Shown here piece after piece: positions 1 through 11,667 of a stretch of 64,000 bases of DNA. The notes below the pieces were generated by a model that was given only the letters and a program-made list of their open reading frames with translations, ran no database searches and was not told where the DNA came from. A program made the position numbers and the translations under genes. How positions within the stretch are numbered: the stretch's first letter is position 1; each line of letters begins with the position of its first letter. Source of the DNA: Wyeomyia smithii (lineage: Eukaryota; Arthropoda; Insecta; Diptera; Culicidae); the NCBI RefSeq assembly GCF_029784165.1, contig NC_073696.1, positions 172,102,912 to 172,166,911 on the forward strand. Reading direction: 5' to 3'.

Positions 1-161
1 GCAGCAATTGAAAATTTTCACTAAAAATTCCTCTGTGCTCTCAGGGAGATGTTTGATTAATATATTAAAGATTCCATCGTCACCAGGTACTTTCATATTT
101 TTAAATTTTTTAATAATTGATTTAATCTCATTCATGTCAGTTTCAATTATTTCTGCAAGTA
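1..161 (-). pseudogene. Jockey-1 ORF2, reverse transcriptase N-terminal fragment
   Basis: The reverse complement matches the start of the RT region of the other Jockey copy (about 48770-48920), including the conserved stretch reading KVPGDDGI in this copy and KAPGDDEI in the other. The fragment is cut at base 161 by the gypsy LTR and continues out of the window at base 1. It is the continuation of the ORF2 piece at 6448-7561. Confidence 0.8.
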
Positions 162-987
162 TGTAAGTTTTCGCTTACCACCCCAGCTTTTACGGGGCCG
201 ATTTACCCGGCGGGCGGCGTAGCACTGGGGTACTTTACCAAAAGGGGGTTAGATTGGGTGGAGATAAAATTTAATTAGAACAAAAAAATAAATAACAAAT
301 AAATAAAATAAAACAAAATAAATAGAAAACCTAACTCTAACCTTCCGTCCTCCTCGCAGCAATGGCGGGTTTCTGTGGCGCGATTCCGGGGAAGCACCAC
401 TTTCTCCTGGGTGGCGGTCGTTTGCTCCGGTTTAATGAGCTCGCTGGGGCACACGCACTATTACACTTTTACCGGAGCTGGGTAATTCTTCCAGCACAAC
501 TCAGGGAACGGCGGAAGCTAACTCGGCACTTAGCTTTTTTGCGAAATTCTTCCCGGCGGTCAAAACGCGTCTTTCTTTTTCGGCGGTACAGAGCGATCTC
601 CCTCGTGTAGCATAATCAAACCCCTGCTTGACGTTTTTTCCCTCAATTCGAACCAACACAACCGCACTTGGCTCGCCGTTAATGCATTTTTCTTTTCCGC
701 CGCGGGAGGAGAGACGGGGCCTAATTTTAATTCACACGCGAGACAGTTCACACCGATAATTTAAAACCTACCTACTAAAATACTTATCACAAACTTCTAA
801 ATAAAATCTAACGTGAAAACAACGAATTAAAATTACACATGCAACATGCAGCGGCGAGTATGTTGCTTGTCACTACAACCAAAATCAAAACAAAAACAAC
901 TCCTACACACAAATGACAAGCAACATATAATTACACGCTCGGAGTTTATTACACAAATTTGGGTTAATTGCAGCCTTGAGGGTTGCA
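162..987 (-). repeat. Gypsy-1 3' LTR
   Basis: Left-hand copy of the LTR, 826 bp. On the minus strand it starts TGCAACCC and ends AACTTACA. It is nearly identical to 5633-6424 but has an extra ~35 bp around 839-875 ('catgcaacatgcagcggcg' and following), which contains two inverted runs of the GCAACAT type. Small ORFs inside it are incidental. Confidence 0.88.
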
Positions 988-1010
988 ATCTCGCCCACAC
1001 CGAGGAGAAA
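988..1010 (-). other. Polypurine-tract-side sequence next to Gypsy-1 3' LTR
   Basis: The 23 bases immediately internal to the 3' LTR read, on the minus strand, CTCGGTGTGGGCGAGAT next to the LTR start. The related element at 49802-59980 has the same CTCGGTGTGGGCGAGAT just before its 3' LTR (58262-58278). This conserved guanine-rich stretch is the likely plus-strand primer (polypurine tract) region. Confidence 0.6.
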
Positions 1011-2406
1011 AAAATGTCTACATTTTTGTTTAACTAATCCTTATATCCCTATCACCGGTACAATAATAAATAACGAATTAAAATAATAAATAATATAGAT
1101 AAATAATTCAACATGCATAATAAAATTGAACTACACTACAAACTCTTTCCACAATTCAATAAACATGTCACAATCAGGGATATGAATCGACGCGACTTAT
1201 TATAAATCGGTGCTTCGACTTCAAATCTGTCTACAGGTCAAGAGCTAGGCCTTGCCAACGAGTGGCAACAGCTCACCATTCTCACATTCAGGTGTCAATG
1301 GGTGAACTAAGGTATCCATCCTTGACCACGACGAATCATGTTCGGCATTCCGCCCCTAAAATTCTGCAAATCGCCTTAGGCCATTCGCAGCGGAACGCGT
1401 GTTATTATCCTTTCGATCCAGTTTCAGTATTCATACCAACTCTACAATTACGGTTTCAATCCATTCCCAAATTCATCTTAAGTGAATCACACATCCATCA
1501 ACATTTTGGCCCGCGCGGACAACACATTTGTAAAATCCCGCAAGCGGTCAAAATTAAACTTACTCCCTCCAAATACCGAAACAACTGGACAACACAGGAC
1601 GCTAAGGTTGGTCTTTACCGCATCAAGAATGACTCGAAAGGAGTCGTTTGAGCAAGACCTTGGGAATCAGTCTAGTTCGTTCTGATTCCTCTTGGAATCA
1701 GAAGAATGATCCTGGCGCCAACACATTAAAATAGACGTAAAAACAGGTTAAAATTGGACAATTAATAATAATAAATAAATAAAATCGAATTAATACATTA
1801 TATTTCATGCGGTGTTGTGATTTTGGTATGAAGTTAACGTGAAGATTTTGCCCAGTGTCTTCTCACTAAGCGCTACGCGCAACAACAGTGAGTGGGCTAA
1901 CTTCACGCGCTCCCTCACTGAGAAGTGTCACAAGGAACAGAATGGAAATGATTCCCTTGATGACGTTACTCAGTCGGGAGGGGAAAAGAGAAGTACAGAA
2001 AACAGTAAATAAAACAAATCGGTCGTGACGTCGCGATTCGCCGCGGACCGCGAATTTTATTCGTTTTCGTCGATTTTGAGAGGGTTTTCGTTCCGAAAAC
2101 GCCCTCGGTCGTGAGTTTGAGTCCTTCCCCTGCAGAAGGAAGAGACTCCAACGTGAAAATCCCCGCTGAAGAGGGACAAAAAGTGTTTTTTATTCCCCTA
2201 AAAGGGAATGAGAAATATTCCCGTCGGTGGGATTGGTGTGGGTTTTTTTTTAAATATTTTCCGGCCTACAAGCGGCCAGTCTACCGTGTTTACAAGTGTC
2301 ACGGTTAACATAAAGTGGTGTTCGCTGCAACCGGAGCAGCTACAAGGAATTTTCGACGCTGGCAGTACATGTGACCCGTACCCAAACAAAGGGATTCGAC
2401 ATCAAC
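1011..2406 (-). other. Gypsy-1 3' untranslated region
   Basis: There is no credible coding sequence. Composition and position match the ~2-kb non-coding stretch between integrase and 3' LTR of the related element (56300-58278); both contain a 'cctcttcagcgggga' motif. The deletion that removed RT core, RNase H and integrase joins this stretch to the RT N-terminus near 2400-2440. Confidence 0.6.
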
Positions 2407-3226
2407 CTATGCCACGGGGAAAAACGGACTACGCGGGTTTATTAAGATTCCCATCGAACGCAATCTGTCTACCTCGACCCATACTTTGAACAGTTTTTCT
2501 GGACTCATCTTATACGGATAGCGGATTACTGGATCCTCACCTCGGTTCTCCTCCTTTATTACAATTCTGTGCTCAGTCAAGGTGGTTGTGTTCAGTTTAC
2601 CTGGAACAACGCCCTGGAAGAGAGACTTTACCTCATCTACCCGCTGCGCTTGTTCCGGAGTGAGTGTCGATTCATACGAGCACTCATTAGCCTCCAAATC
2701 TCGCATCTGACCAGGGTTAACCACATTCATGTAGTTCTGGAGTAATTCCAAAGGTTCTCCAAAAATCCATCCCCAACAGACAATCCACACTCAGATTTTC
2801 GACGATGAGGGTACAAACGACTTTGGTCTTCTTTTCGAAGGTGAAAGGAAGATAGCACTGGCCTTGAACAGGCATGATCTGACCACCAGCCGGGCGTAAC
2901 TCGCATGGTTGATCTAAATCCTTCAAAGCGGTGGGGGAAATTCTCTGAAGAAGTCGCATGCTCATGATCGTGGCATTACTGCCACTTTCGAGCAGGGCTG
3001 CGAACTTCGAACCATGAACTTCAACCCAGGCAAATGGTCGATTATCCGAAGGCAGATTAAAACTAATCGTTTGTACGGAAAGCGGGTCGCAATAGTCGTC
3101 ATCGCCGGCAGGTCGAAAATTTTGGAGCACTTCGGGAGGTATGACTAGCTGTTCGATGGTGCGCTGGTCGGGTACCAATGGCGGCTTTAATTGGACCGAA
3201 TCCCGTTTTTTAGGCAATAGGGGCAA
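2407..3226 (-). pseudogene. Gypsy-1 pol remnant: aspartic protease and RT N-terminus
   Basis: Two overlapping frames. The upstream one (2717-3226) is a retropepsin-like domain ending in the LLGMDFW flap/C-terminal motif. Its active-site triplet reads E-S-G (in LLESGSNAT) where the family has D-S-G, so the catalytic aspartate is replaced. The downstream frame (2407-2790) contains the linker and start of RT (PGKLNTT, EHRIVIKEE, YPYKMSPEKL, RSMGI) and then stops. The matching region of the + strand element continues into an intact RT palm. Frame change and truncation make this non-functional. Confidence 0.8.
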
Positions 3227-5206
3227 TGAGAAGCTTCAAAACCCTTAAATCCACACAGCACACAGAAAATTCTCTTTGGTTTCCGACACTCTTCATGCTC
3301 GTGTCCGCGAGTTCCGCAGTTGTAACAGGAACCGAGATGCGGTGGACGATGGTTTTCCACCAGGTAATGTAAAGAGATGACCGTTTTCTGTGACTGAGCG
3401 GATTTATTCTCGTTATTCGCTTTCCCATGGAGATTCTTATCCGGCTGGCCTCTCGAATCCTTTGGGAGATTCTGAGGTGGCTTAGTGGCCGGCTGTGAGG
3501 CTCCCGGGGCACTCTTATAGAACACTTTAGATTTGGCAAATCTCGCATTTCCCTGCTGCAGTTGGGTTGGCTTTGAACCACTGTAAGCCGGGTTATCAGA
3601 AACTGCAGCTACTTCCTTGGAACCACCAAATACTTTGGAGTAGATTGGGGTTCTTGAAGCATCAAGAGATTTGCCGACAGTCAGAAGCTCAGCAAGCGTA
3701 TTCACCGGCCTCAAGATGAGATACTGTTTGTAATCTGGCTTAAGATTTCTCTTAAGCAGATCGAGTTTCTCACTTGGAGACAATGGCGTGGTCATAGCTC
3801 GGAAAATTTACTCCATTTCCAGGTAATACTGCTGGAAGGATTCATTTCGCTGCTGTCACCGATGGGATGCTTTCATGCTCAACGTAGCGTCGAGCTCAGG
3901 GTGAACAAAATTCGCTCTCAACTCGCAAACCAGATGGTTCCAGTTATATAACCGCTTTTGCGACCGCATAGCTCTATACCACGCCAAAGCATTGCCGGTG
4001 AATAGGTGCATTGCTGAGTTGAATAACTTCTCTTCGGAAATCTGTCCGGACTCGGCATACTGGTGCACAGATTCTAAGAACTCATTCAGGCCCGTCCCTT
4101 CATCATTCCCAGCGTACTTGTTGATTTTCCAATCGGCCACGCGTTGGGGATGACGATAATACGCCGCAGGCTCGACCGAACCTACGCTACCATAATGGTT
4201 ATGATAGTTGTGGTTCGGGAGCAGAGATTGTTTGAAATAACTCTGGGGATGATGAATAGACAGACCAGAATTCATAGAAGTGCCCCTTTTATTCTTCGGT
4301 TGTTGAACTACGGGAAGATCCTCTGGTTCGGGATCATCATCTTCATGATAGTTATCCATTTTGGGTGGAGGATCTTCACCAACAGGTTGTAAAATGGTTC
4401 TTTTGATGAATTGCTGTAATACCGAAACAGTTTCCCGTAGCTCTTTCACCTCTTGTTTCGTTTTCTGGAGATCTGCAGCAATCTTTGTAATGGCGGTCAT
4501 TTCATGGCCTAGGACCTCTACAGATCGCTGAAGAGAACTAACACGCGCATCGTTGTGAGTCTCATTCTTCGCCATTTGATCCTGCACACCCCGAATCTCC
4601 GCCCTTATTTCCAGTAAGACACTCAACAGTTCTTGTCCGAATGCCCTGTCGCTGACATCATTATCATTTCTGGCCGGAGCGATCCGAAACGGGATTTTGA
4701 CCCGAAGAACTCTCCCCGGTTTTCCCATCCACATCTTCGTGGGAAGGAATAGGTGGAATAGGATTTTCACCGAAATGATAATCGTACAGCGCCATGACAT
4801 CCAGGAAAATGTTTTTAATTTCCGTAAAAATCTCCCCAATGGTATATTTTTGTAAAAGTTGAAGTCGGAATCCCAAATGGAGCAGTCTGCTCCGATAAAT
4901 CTCTTTGTTTGGGCACCTGTACTGGAGATTTTCCCTCATGGACTCAAACTTCCCACGACACAAAGCGATTTCTTCCTGAACATCTCCCTTAAATGACCGA
5001 ACAGCTTCCGCTGTTTGTTCCATTTCGATGTTCAGTAACCCTCTCAAACGACGACGTCGCTGTGAACCCGATTTGTCACTCTCAGAAGGGATCACAACAC
5101 CGCGGGAGATAAGCTCAGAATCGACCTCATCGGGGTGCAAATGGTCAACACGCATTTGCAGATACGCTGCGTTGAATTCCTCAACGGACAGTGCTCTGTC
5201 GGCCAT
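3187..5206 (-). pseudogene. Gypsy-1 gag-like polyprotein (nucleocapsid zinc knuckles at C-terminus)
   Basis: Likely start is the ATG at 5206 (MADRALSVEEF), matching the MMVEELNRAYW start of the related copy at about 51130. The N-terminal part ends near 4664. The reading frame then shifts into 3856-4839, which has a coiled-coil-like stretch and the retrotransposon gag domain (LNEFLESV, LFNSAMHLFTGNALAWYRAM). It shifts again into 3187-3795, which ends in a CCHC knuckle (CYNCGTRGHEHEEC) and a second Cys-rich knuckle (CVLCGFKGF..HCPYC). The family role is capsid assembly around the element RNA. At least two frameshifts break it. Confidence 0.82.
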
Positions 5207-5620
5207 GTTGGAAAATAAATGTATTATCCACAAAATCAAAACTGGGAGATGCACTGAAACTTTGTAATTGGAGTGTATGGTATGAATACGGTAGGATTAC
5301 GTTCACTGTTTTTTTTTTTAATTTTTGGAACTTCGCCGCGAATGTCAACCTAAGTCGGTAATGGTCTCAAAAAACTTCGTTGCAAGAACGAAGTCACGCT
5401 GAAAAAGCAAGAAATTGTTCTGCAAAACAATAAAATGAAGCCTAACACCGACCTAGAATATAATAAAAACAACAATATACGAGAAAAACGCGACTATTGC
5501 GGAAAGAGTCCTCGCCACTGTGTTTATTCCACCCAAAACTAACTTTTGGTGGAAGTACCCCACGCTCGGGAGGAAAAAAATATTCCTTAAGAATATTTTT
5601 CCGAAAAAATGTTATTTCAG
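5207..5620 (-). other. Gypsy-1 5' leader
   Basis: Non-coding stretch between gag start and primer binding site. Nothing else is recognised in it except a T-run at 5311-5320. Confidence 0.55.
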
Positions 5621-5630
5621 TTGGGCGCCA
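5621..5630 (-). other. Gypsy-1 primer binding site
   Basis: On the minus strand TGGCGCCCAAC follows the 5' LTR after two bases. The + strand therefore shows a tRNA-like 3' end including CCA. The 11-nt match is consistent with a tRNA-Lys primer from memory of retroelement primer sites; I could not check it. It fixes the transcription direction as minus. Confidence 0.75.
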
Positions 5631-5632
5631 AT

Positions 5633-6424
5633 TGTAAGTTTTTGCTTACCACCCCAGCTTTCACGGGGCCGATTTACCCGGTGGGCGGCGTAGCACTGGG
5701 GTACTTTACCAAAAGGGGGTTAGATTGGGTGGAGATAAAATTTAATTAGGACAAAAAAATAAATAACAAATAAATAAAATAAAACAAAATAAATAGAAAA
5801 CCTAACTCTAACCTTCCGTCCTCCTCGCAGCAATGGTGGGTTTTTGTGGCGCGATTCCGGGGAAGCACCACTTTCTCCTGGGTGGCAGTCGTTTGCTCCG
5901 GTTTAATGAGCTCGCTGGGGCACACGCACTATTACACTCTCACCGGAGCTGGGTAATTCTTCCAGCACAACTCAGGGAACGGCGGAAGCTAACTCGGCAC
6001 TTAGCTTTTTTTGCGAAATTCTTCCCGGCGGTCAAAACGCGTCCTTCTTTTTCGGCGGTACAGAGCGATCTCCCTCGTGTAGCATAATCAAACCCCTGCT
6101 TGACGTTTTTTCCCTCACTTCGAACCAACACAACCGCACTTGGCTCGCCGTTAATGCATTTTTCTTTTCCGCCGTGGGAGGAGAGACGGGGCCTAATTTT
6201 AATTCACACGCGAGACAATTCACACCGATAATTTAAAACCTACCTACTAAAACACTAATCACAAACTTCTAAATAAAATCTACCGTGAAAACAACGAATT
6301 AAAATTACACTACAACCAAAATCAAAACAAAAACAACTCCTACACACAACTGACAAGCAACATATATTTAAACGCTCGAAGTTTATTACACAAATTTGGG
6401 TTAATTGCAACCTTGAGGGTTGCA
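5633..6424 (-). repeat. Gypsy-1 5' LTR
   Basis: Right-hand LTR copy, 792 bp, with the same ends as the left one (TGCAACC at 6424, ...TTACA at 5633). By eye the two copies differ at few positions apart from the ~35-bp insertion in the left copy. Confidence 0.88.
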
Positions 6425-6447
6425 ATCTCGCCCACACCGAGGAGAAA
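6425..6447 (-). other. Extra polypurine-side bases outside the Gypsy-1 5' LTR
   Basis: These 23 bases repeat 988-1010, yet they lie outside the 5' LTR where only target DNA should be. Jockey sequence resumes directly after them. This fits plus-strand synthesis started upstream of the normal site. Confidence 0.65.
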
Positions 6448-7561
6448 TTAAATCAAATTGACGTGTGACTTCATTTTCAATTGGACTCACAAAATTCAAA
6501 TTTGAACTATGAACACTCTCAAACTGCTGAGCAAGTCTTTGAGCCTTTTGTTCATTGCATACAAGAAAACGTTCACCCTATTTTAAAACTTGAATAGGCT
6601 TTGAAGGTTTCTTAAAAATATTCGACAGCTTCCAAAAGGGTTTTGAATATGGTTTCAATTTTTCAACTTTAGTCTGAAAATTTTGATTTCTCCTAAGAGT
6701 AAATCTATGTTTAATCTCTTTTTGTAAATCTTTATAAATAGTTTTAAAAACAGGGTCACGAGAACGTTGATATTGACGTCTGCGGACATTTTTCAAACGA
6801 ATTAGAAGTTGAAGATTTTCGTCAATTATTGGTGAATCAAATTTCACTTGAGCCTTTAGAACAGAATGATTCCTGGCATCAACAATTGCACATTTTAACG
6901 CTTCCAAAGCGGAATCAATATTCACTTCGTTTTGCAAATCAAGCTCATTATTGAAATTTCTCTCAATATGAGCTTTGTATCTTTCCCAATTAGCATTGTT
7001 ATAATTAAAAACAGAGCTCATAGGGTTTAAAACTGTTTCATTAAAAAAAAAGTTATTGGAATATGGTCAGAATCAAAGTGTACAATTCACTACACACATG
7101 ATTTTGATCTGTTAGTACCAAATAGATATATAGTATATATAGTACCAAACATATAGAAGAAAAACATTCGGATACAAAATGGAATAGTGTCCTGAGGAAC
7201 AATAATTGAATAAAATGTTGCCATTGGAATTACTTTGAGAATTATTCCATGATCGATGTTTAGCTTTGAAATCGCCGGTTATGAAAAATTTTGAGCGATT
7301 TTTGGTGAGTTTTTGTAAATCACCTTTAAAATAATTTTCATACTCGCGTGTGCATTGGAATGGTAAATATGCTGCGGCAATAGATAAAGTCCCAAGTTCA
7401 GTTTGAACTTTAATTCCCAAAGTTTCAAGAACTTTCGTCTCAAGATGGGGAAGAGCACGATGTTTGATTCGGCGATGATTAACAATTGCAACTCCACCGC
7501 CGGAACCCTGAATCCTATCATATCTATGAACCACGTAATTGGGATCATATTTTAATTTGAT
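6448..7561 (-). pseudogene. Jockey-1 ORF2, endonuclease middle and linker to RT
   Basis: Two frames. 7112-7534 encodes the APE-type endonuclease middle (GSGGGVAIVNHRR, IAAAYLPFQ, FFITGDFKAKH, where the usual GDFNAKH has N changed to K). 6578-7021 encodes the endonuclease-RT linker (SSVFNYNNANWERYK, LKNVRRRQYQRSRD). Between them an AT-rich tract (7123-7165, ATATATAG type) replaces the segment that in the other Jockey copy carries the TIDLVLTDQ and SDHLPI motifs. The copy is therefore dead. It is bounded by the I-element target duplication at 7549-7561 and by Gypsy-1 at 6447. Confidence 0.85.
7549..7561. repeat. Target-site duplication of I-A, left copy
   Basis: ATTTTAATTTGAT, identical to 13450-13462. 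It defines the 3' end of the I-A insertion within Jockey-1 ORF2. Confidence 0.92.
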
Positions 7562-7957
7562 TTTTTTTTCTTCATCTATAATTTATTTGACACGGCACAA
7601 ATACAATTTAATGTTTAACGACGCCAATTATATCTGGTAGCTTACTTTCTAAAGTATCTTAATAACTAAAAGCAAATTTTTTATCCTCGCTGCCGACTAC
7701 GAGCTGAAACTAAATCTAACTTAAAGCTAGAATGTTTTGCATTAAAAGCACTGATTTGTTGTTTGATGGTTTTCCATCGCCATAGGTAAGCAGCATATTG
7801 AATATGTTCCGCTGCTGGGCCAAGATATTACGGACTGGCATATTGGGTTGTCTCCCTCGGGACCTGAGAGTATCGTGCGGGTCTAGTTGCTGTTTCCGGA
7901 TCCGGGGCCTTAACGTGTTCTTGTCGTTTGGTTGGATGTAGGCGGAAGGGAATAGGA
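7562..7957 (-). other. I-A 3' UTR and tail
   Basis: Non-coding. The last ~60 bases (7562-7620) match the 3' end of I-B at 41994-42050, including TCATCTATAAATT next to the tail. The tail is eight T on the + strand. Confidence 0.75.
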
Positions 7958-10900
7958 TTAAACTGGGGCGTGGATGGATTTCAGGAAAACGTATATAAGG
8001 GACATGTAGGATAGGTCACGGCTCGCCAAGACATCACGAACAGGAACAGCCGGCTGCCTTCTTTCGGCCTGCAGGGAAGCTATTAATTTAGACCTGGCGT
8101 CACGGTGTACAGGGCATGACCAAACCACATGCTCTATGTCGTGATAACCCTCACCACAGGCACAGATACCACTTTCCCCGAGCCCAACACGACGGAGATG
8201 CGCGTCAAATCTATAGTGATTGGACATAAGCCGGGACATCACGCAAATGAAATCCCGACCTACATCCAACCCCTTGAACCACGGGTTCGTCGATACTTTG
8301 GGGATTATGGAATGTAACCACCTTCCCAATTCCCCTCTGGTCCAAGCATTTTGCCAACTGATGATCGTATTCTGACGTACAAGTGCGAAAAATTCATTAA
8401 AAGCAATTGGTCTTTCATAAATATCACCGTTTGTTGCGCCCACCTTAGCCAAAGAGTCCGCTTTCTCATTGCCCGGTATCGAGCAGTGAGATGGGACCCA
8501 CGCTAAGGTAATCTGAAACGATTTTTCGGATAAAGCACTCAGATGTTCCCGTATTTTCCCCAGGAAATACGGAGAGTGCTTAACATCTTTCATCGATCGG
8601 AGAGCCTCAATGGAACTGAGACTGTTCGTAAAGATGAAATAATGGTCCGTGGGCATTTTTTCGATAATCCCTAGGGTGTACTGAATTGCAGCCAATTCTG
8701 CGACGTAAACAGAAGCAGGATTATCGAGCTTATGGGAGACGGTTAAATTGTTATTGAAAATACCGAAGCCAGTGGACCCATCAAGAAGTGATCCGTCAGT
8801 GTAGAACATATTGTTGCAGTTGATGTTTCGATATTTATTGGAAAAATTTTTGGGGATCTGCTGCACGCGTAAAGGATCCGGGATTCCACGAGTTTCTTCT
8901 ATCATGGATGTATCGAAAAACACAGTAGAATCAGAAGTATTTGATAAATCGACACGATTTGGAATATTCGAAGAAGGGTTAATATTTTGGGACATGTGAT
9001 TGAAATACAATGTCATAAAACGGGTTTGAGAATTAAGTTCGATTAACCTTTCAAAATTTTCAATCACGGGACGGTTCAAGACCTCACATTTGATAAGAAT
9101 ACGAGAAGACAGGCTCCAGAAGCGGTTTTTCAATGGTAGTACTCCAGCTAAGACCTCCAAACTAATCGTATGGGTCGACTGCATGCAACCTAAGGCGATA
9201 CGCAAACAACGATATTGTATTCGCTCCAGTTTGACCAGATGTGTGTTTGCTGCGGAGCGGAAGCAGAAACACCCGTATTCAATAACAGATTGTCTGTTGT
9301 TGTTTGGTAAAGCCTTATAAGGTCTCCTGGATGGGCTCCCCACCATTGTCCGGTTATTGTACGAAGAAAATTCACTCTTTGTTGACATTTTTTCATCAGA
9401 TACCTCACGTGACAACCCCAGGTGCCTTTAGAGTCGAACCAGACACCAAGATATTTGTGTACCAAAACCTGAGAAATCGTTTTACCCATTAATTGTGTTT
9501 GAAGCTGAGCAGGTTCATGCTTCCTAGAAAAAACTACTATCTCAGTCTTCTCCGGAGAGAATTCGATACCTAGCTGTAAAGCCCAAGCAGACAAATTGTC
9601 CAAGGTATCTTGCAATGGTCCTTGCAAATCGGCAGCTTTGGCTCCTGTAACAGAGATTACACTGTCGTCTGCAAGTTGTCTTATCGTGCATGAATTTGCC
9701 AGACATTCGTCGATGTCATTTACATAAAAGTTGTAAAGAAGGGGGCTTAAACATGAGCCCTGGGGAAGACCCATGTAGCTAATGCGAAAAGTTGCCAAAT
9801 CGCCGTGCGTAAAATGCATGTGCTTTTCGGACAACAAATTGTGCAAAAAATTGTTTAAAATTGGAGAAAATCCTTGTCGGTGAAGTTTGCCCGAAAGAAT
9901 GTCAATAGAATCGGAATCAAAAGCCCCCTTAATGTCCAAGAACGCAGACACCATTTGTTCTTTGCGAGCATACGCCAGCTGAATATCTGTTGAAAGCAGC
10001 GCAAGACAATCATTCGTCCCTTTGGCACGGCGGAAGCCAAACTGAGTATCTGATAGTAGGCCATTTGATTCGACCCAATGGTCTAAACGACGGAGTATCA
10101 TTTTTTCCATCAATTTCCGGATACAGGATAGCATTGCAAACGGCCTATAAGAGTTGTGATCAGAAGCTGGTTTCCCTGGTTTTTGGATGGCGATCACCTT
10201 CACTTGCCTCCAATCCTGCGGTACAATGTTTTGCTCCAGGAACTTATTGAACAAGTTCAACAAGCGCTTCTTGGCATTGCCGGGTAGATTCTTCAACAAG
10301 TTGAATTTGATTCTATCTAACCCAGGCGCGTTATTGTTACAGGACAGGAGGGCAACTGAAAATTCTACCATCGTAAAAGGTGATTCTATCGCGTCGTGGC
10401 CCGGAGACGCATCACGAACAATATTTTGCTCAGGAACAGAGTCCGGACATACTTTCCTGGCAAAATCAAATATCCACCTACTTGAAGACTCCTCGCTTTC
10501 GTTGACCGTTACGCGATTCCGCATTCTTCGGGCTGTGTTCCAAAGAGTGCTCATCGATGTCTCCCTCGACGTCTCGTTCACGAACCGACGCCAATATCCG
10601 CGTTTCTTTGCTTTAACCAAGCTTTTAAGCTTGGTATCAAGCTCCGAATACCGTAAATAGTCGCCAGGTATACCTCCCTTCTGGTAGGCCAAAAACGCGT
10701 CGGATCTTTGCGTGTAGACATCGGAGCACTCTTGGTCCCACCACGGAGTGGGAGGCCGTTCTTTAATCGTTACGCCGGGATATTTCTTCGTTTGGGCTTG
10801 CAACGCGGCGTCGAGAATCAAGCCCGCGAGGAGGTTGTATTCTTCAAGTGGTGGATGATGTTGAATCGAATCGACCGCTTTTGAAATCATTTCCTCGTAT

Positions 10901-11667
10901 AACTTCCAATCGACATTCCGTGTGAGGTCATACGGAATGTCAACTGGTCGCATGCGAGTTGACCCGTTATTAATTGAAATAAGAATAGGCAAATGGTCGC
11001 TACCGTGAGGATCGAGGATTACCTTCCATGTGCAATCCAACCGTAGCGACGTCGAACATAAGGATAGATCCAAAGCGCTTGAGCGCGCTGGAGGTTTCGG
11101 GATACGTGTCATTTCGCCGTTGTTTAAAATAGTCATGTCGAAGTCATCGCAAAGGTTATAGATTAAAGAGGAGCGGTTATCATTGTAAGGGGAACCCCAA
11201 GCCACGCCATGAGAGTTGAAGTCTCCCAAAATCAAACGTGGCGAGGGAAGAAGTTCTATTAAATCAAAGAGCAGCCGTTGCCCAACCTGTGCTCTGGGAG
11301 GAATATATATTGAGGCAATACAAAGCTCTTTACCTTGTATTGTCATTTGACATGCGACAACTTCGATGCCTGGAATCGAGGGGAGGTTAATACGATAGAA
11401 AGAATAGCACTTTTTAATCCCTAAAAGTACTTCTCCATATGGGGTGTCTCGATCAAGGCGAATAATATTAAAATCATGGAAGTTGAGATCAATATTTGAA
11501 GCAAGCCAAGTTTCACAAAGGAAAAATGCATCGCATTTATTTTTAATTATCAAAACTTTAAACGAATCAATTTTTGGTAAAATACTTCTACAATTCCACT
11601 GTAAGACAGAGATAGAATCCTTCATATACGCAGTTGAATTAGGCATCGAAGGATACAATCGCTGCAA
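7958..11667 (-). pseudogene. I-A ORF2: endonuclease, reverse transcriptase, RNase H polyprotein
   Basis: About 1,236 codons. The N-terminal APE-type endonuclease (ISVLQWNCRS, CETW, LILGDFNSH, GSDHLPI) keeps its catalytic Asn, Glu, Asp and His. The RT has AFLDIKGAFD, GLPQGSCLSPLL and the QLADDS catalytic box. A +2-nt change at about 9285-9305 moves the frame; the downstream frame (from 9415) carries the RT thumb, RNase H (YTDGSLLDG, AELAAIQY, FTNSLSS, WVPSHC.IPGNEKAD) and a C-terminal Cys-His knuckle (CACGEGYHDIEHVVWSC). The RNase H third acidic residue is Asn here (TNS) but Asp in I-B. The start at 11667 overlaps ORF1 by 29 bases. Not functional as read. Confidence 0.9.

Larger units (their letters stand above)
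162..6424 (-). mobile_element. Gypsy-1: Ty3/gypsy-type LTR retrotransposon, internally deleted
   Basis: Two direct LTR copies (162-987 and 5633-6424) flank a minus-strand internal region with a tRNA-primer binding site next to the right-hand (5') LTR, a gag-like region, a protease and only the first part of the reverse transcriptase. Most of RT, RNase H and integrase are absent when compared with the related copy at 49802-59980. It is therefore a non-autonomous deletion derivative. It sits inside Jockey-1 ORF2. No ordinary target duplication is present: a stretch of Jockey sequence is missing and the 5' LTR carries extra bases (see 6425-6447). Confidence 0.88.

Noticed and set aside
362..610. 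Open frame in the Gypsy-1 LTR, repeated at 5833-6087
   Set aside because: Lies within the LTR, opposite to element transcription, with frame differences between the two copies; explained by LTR duplication.
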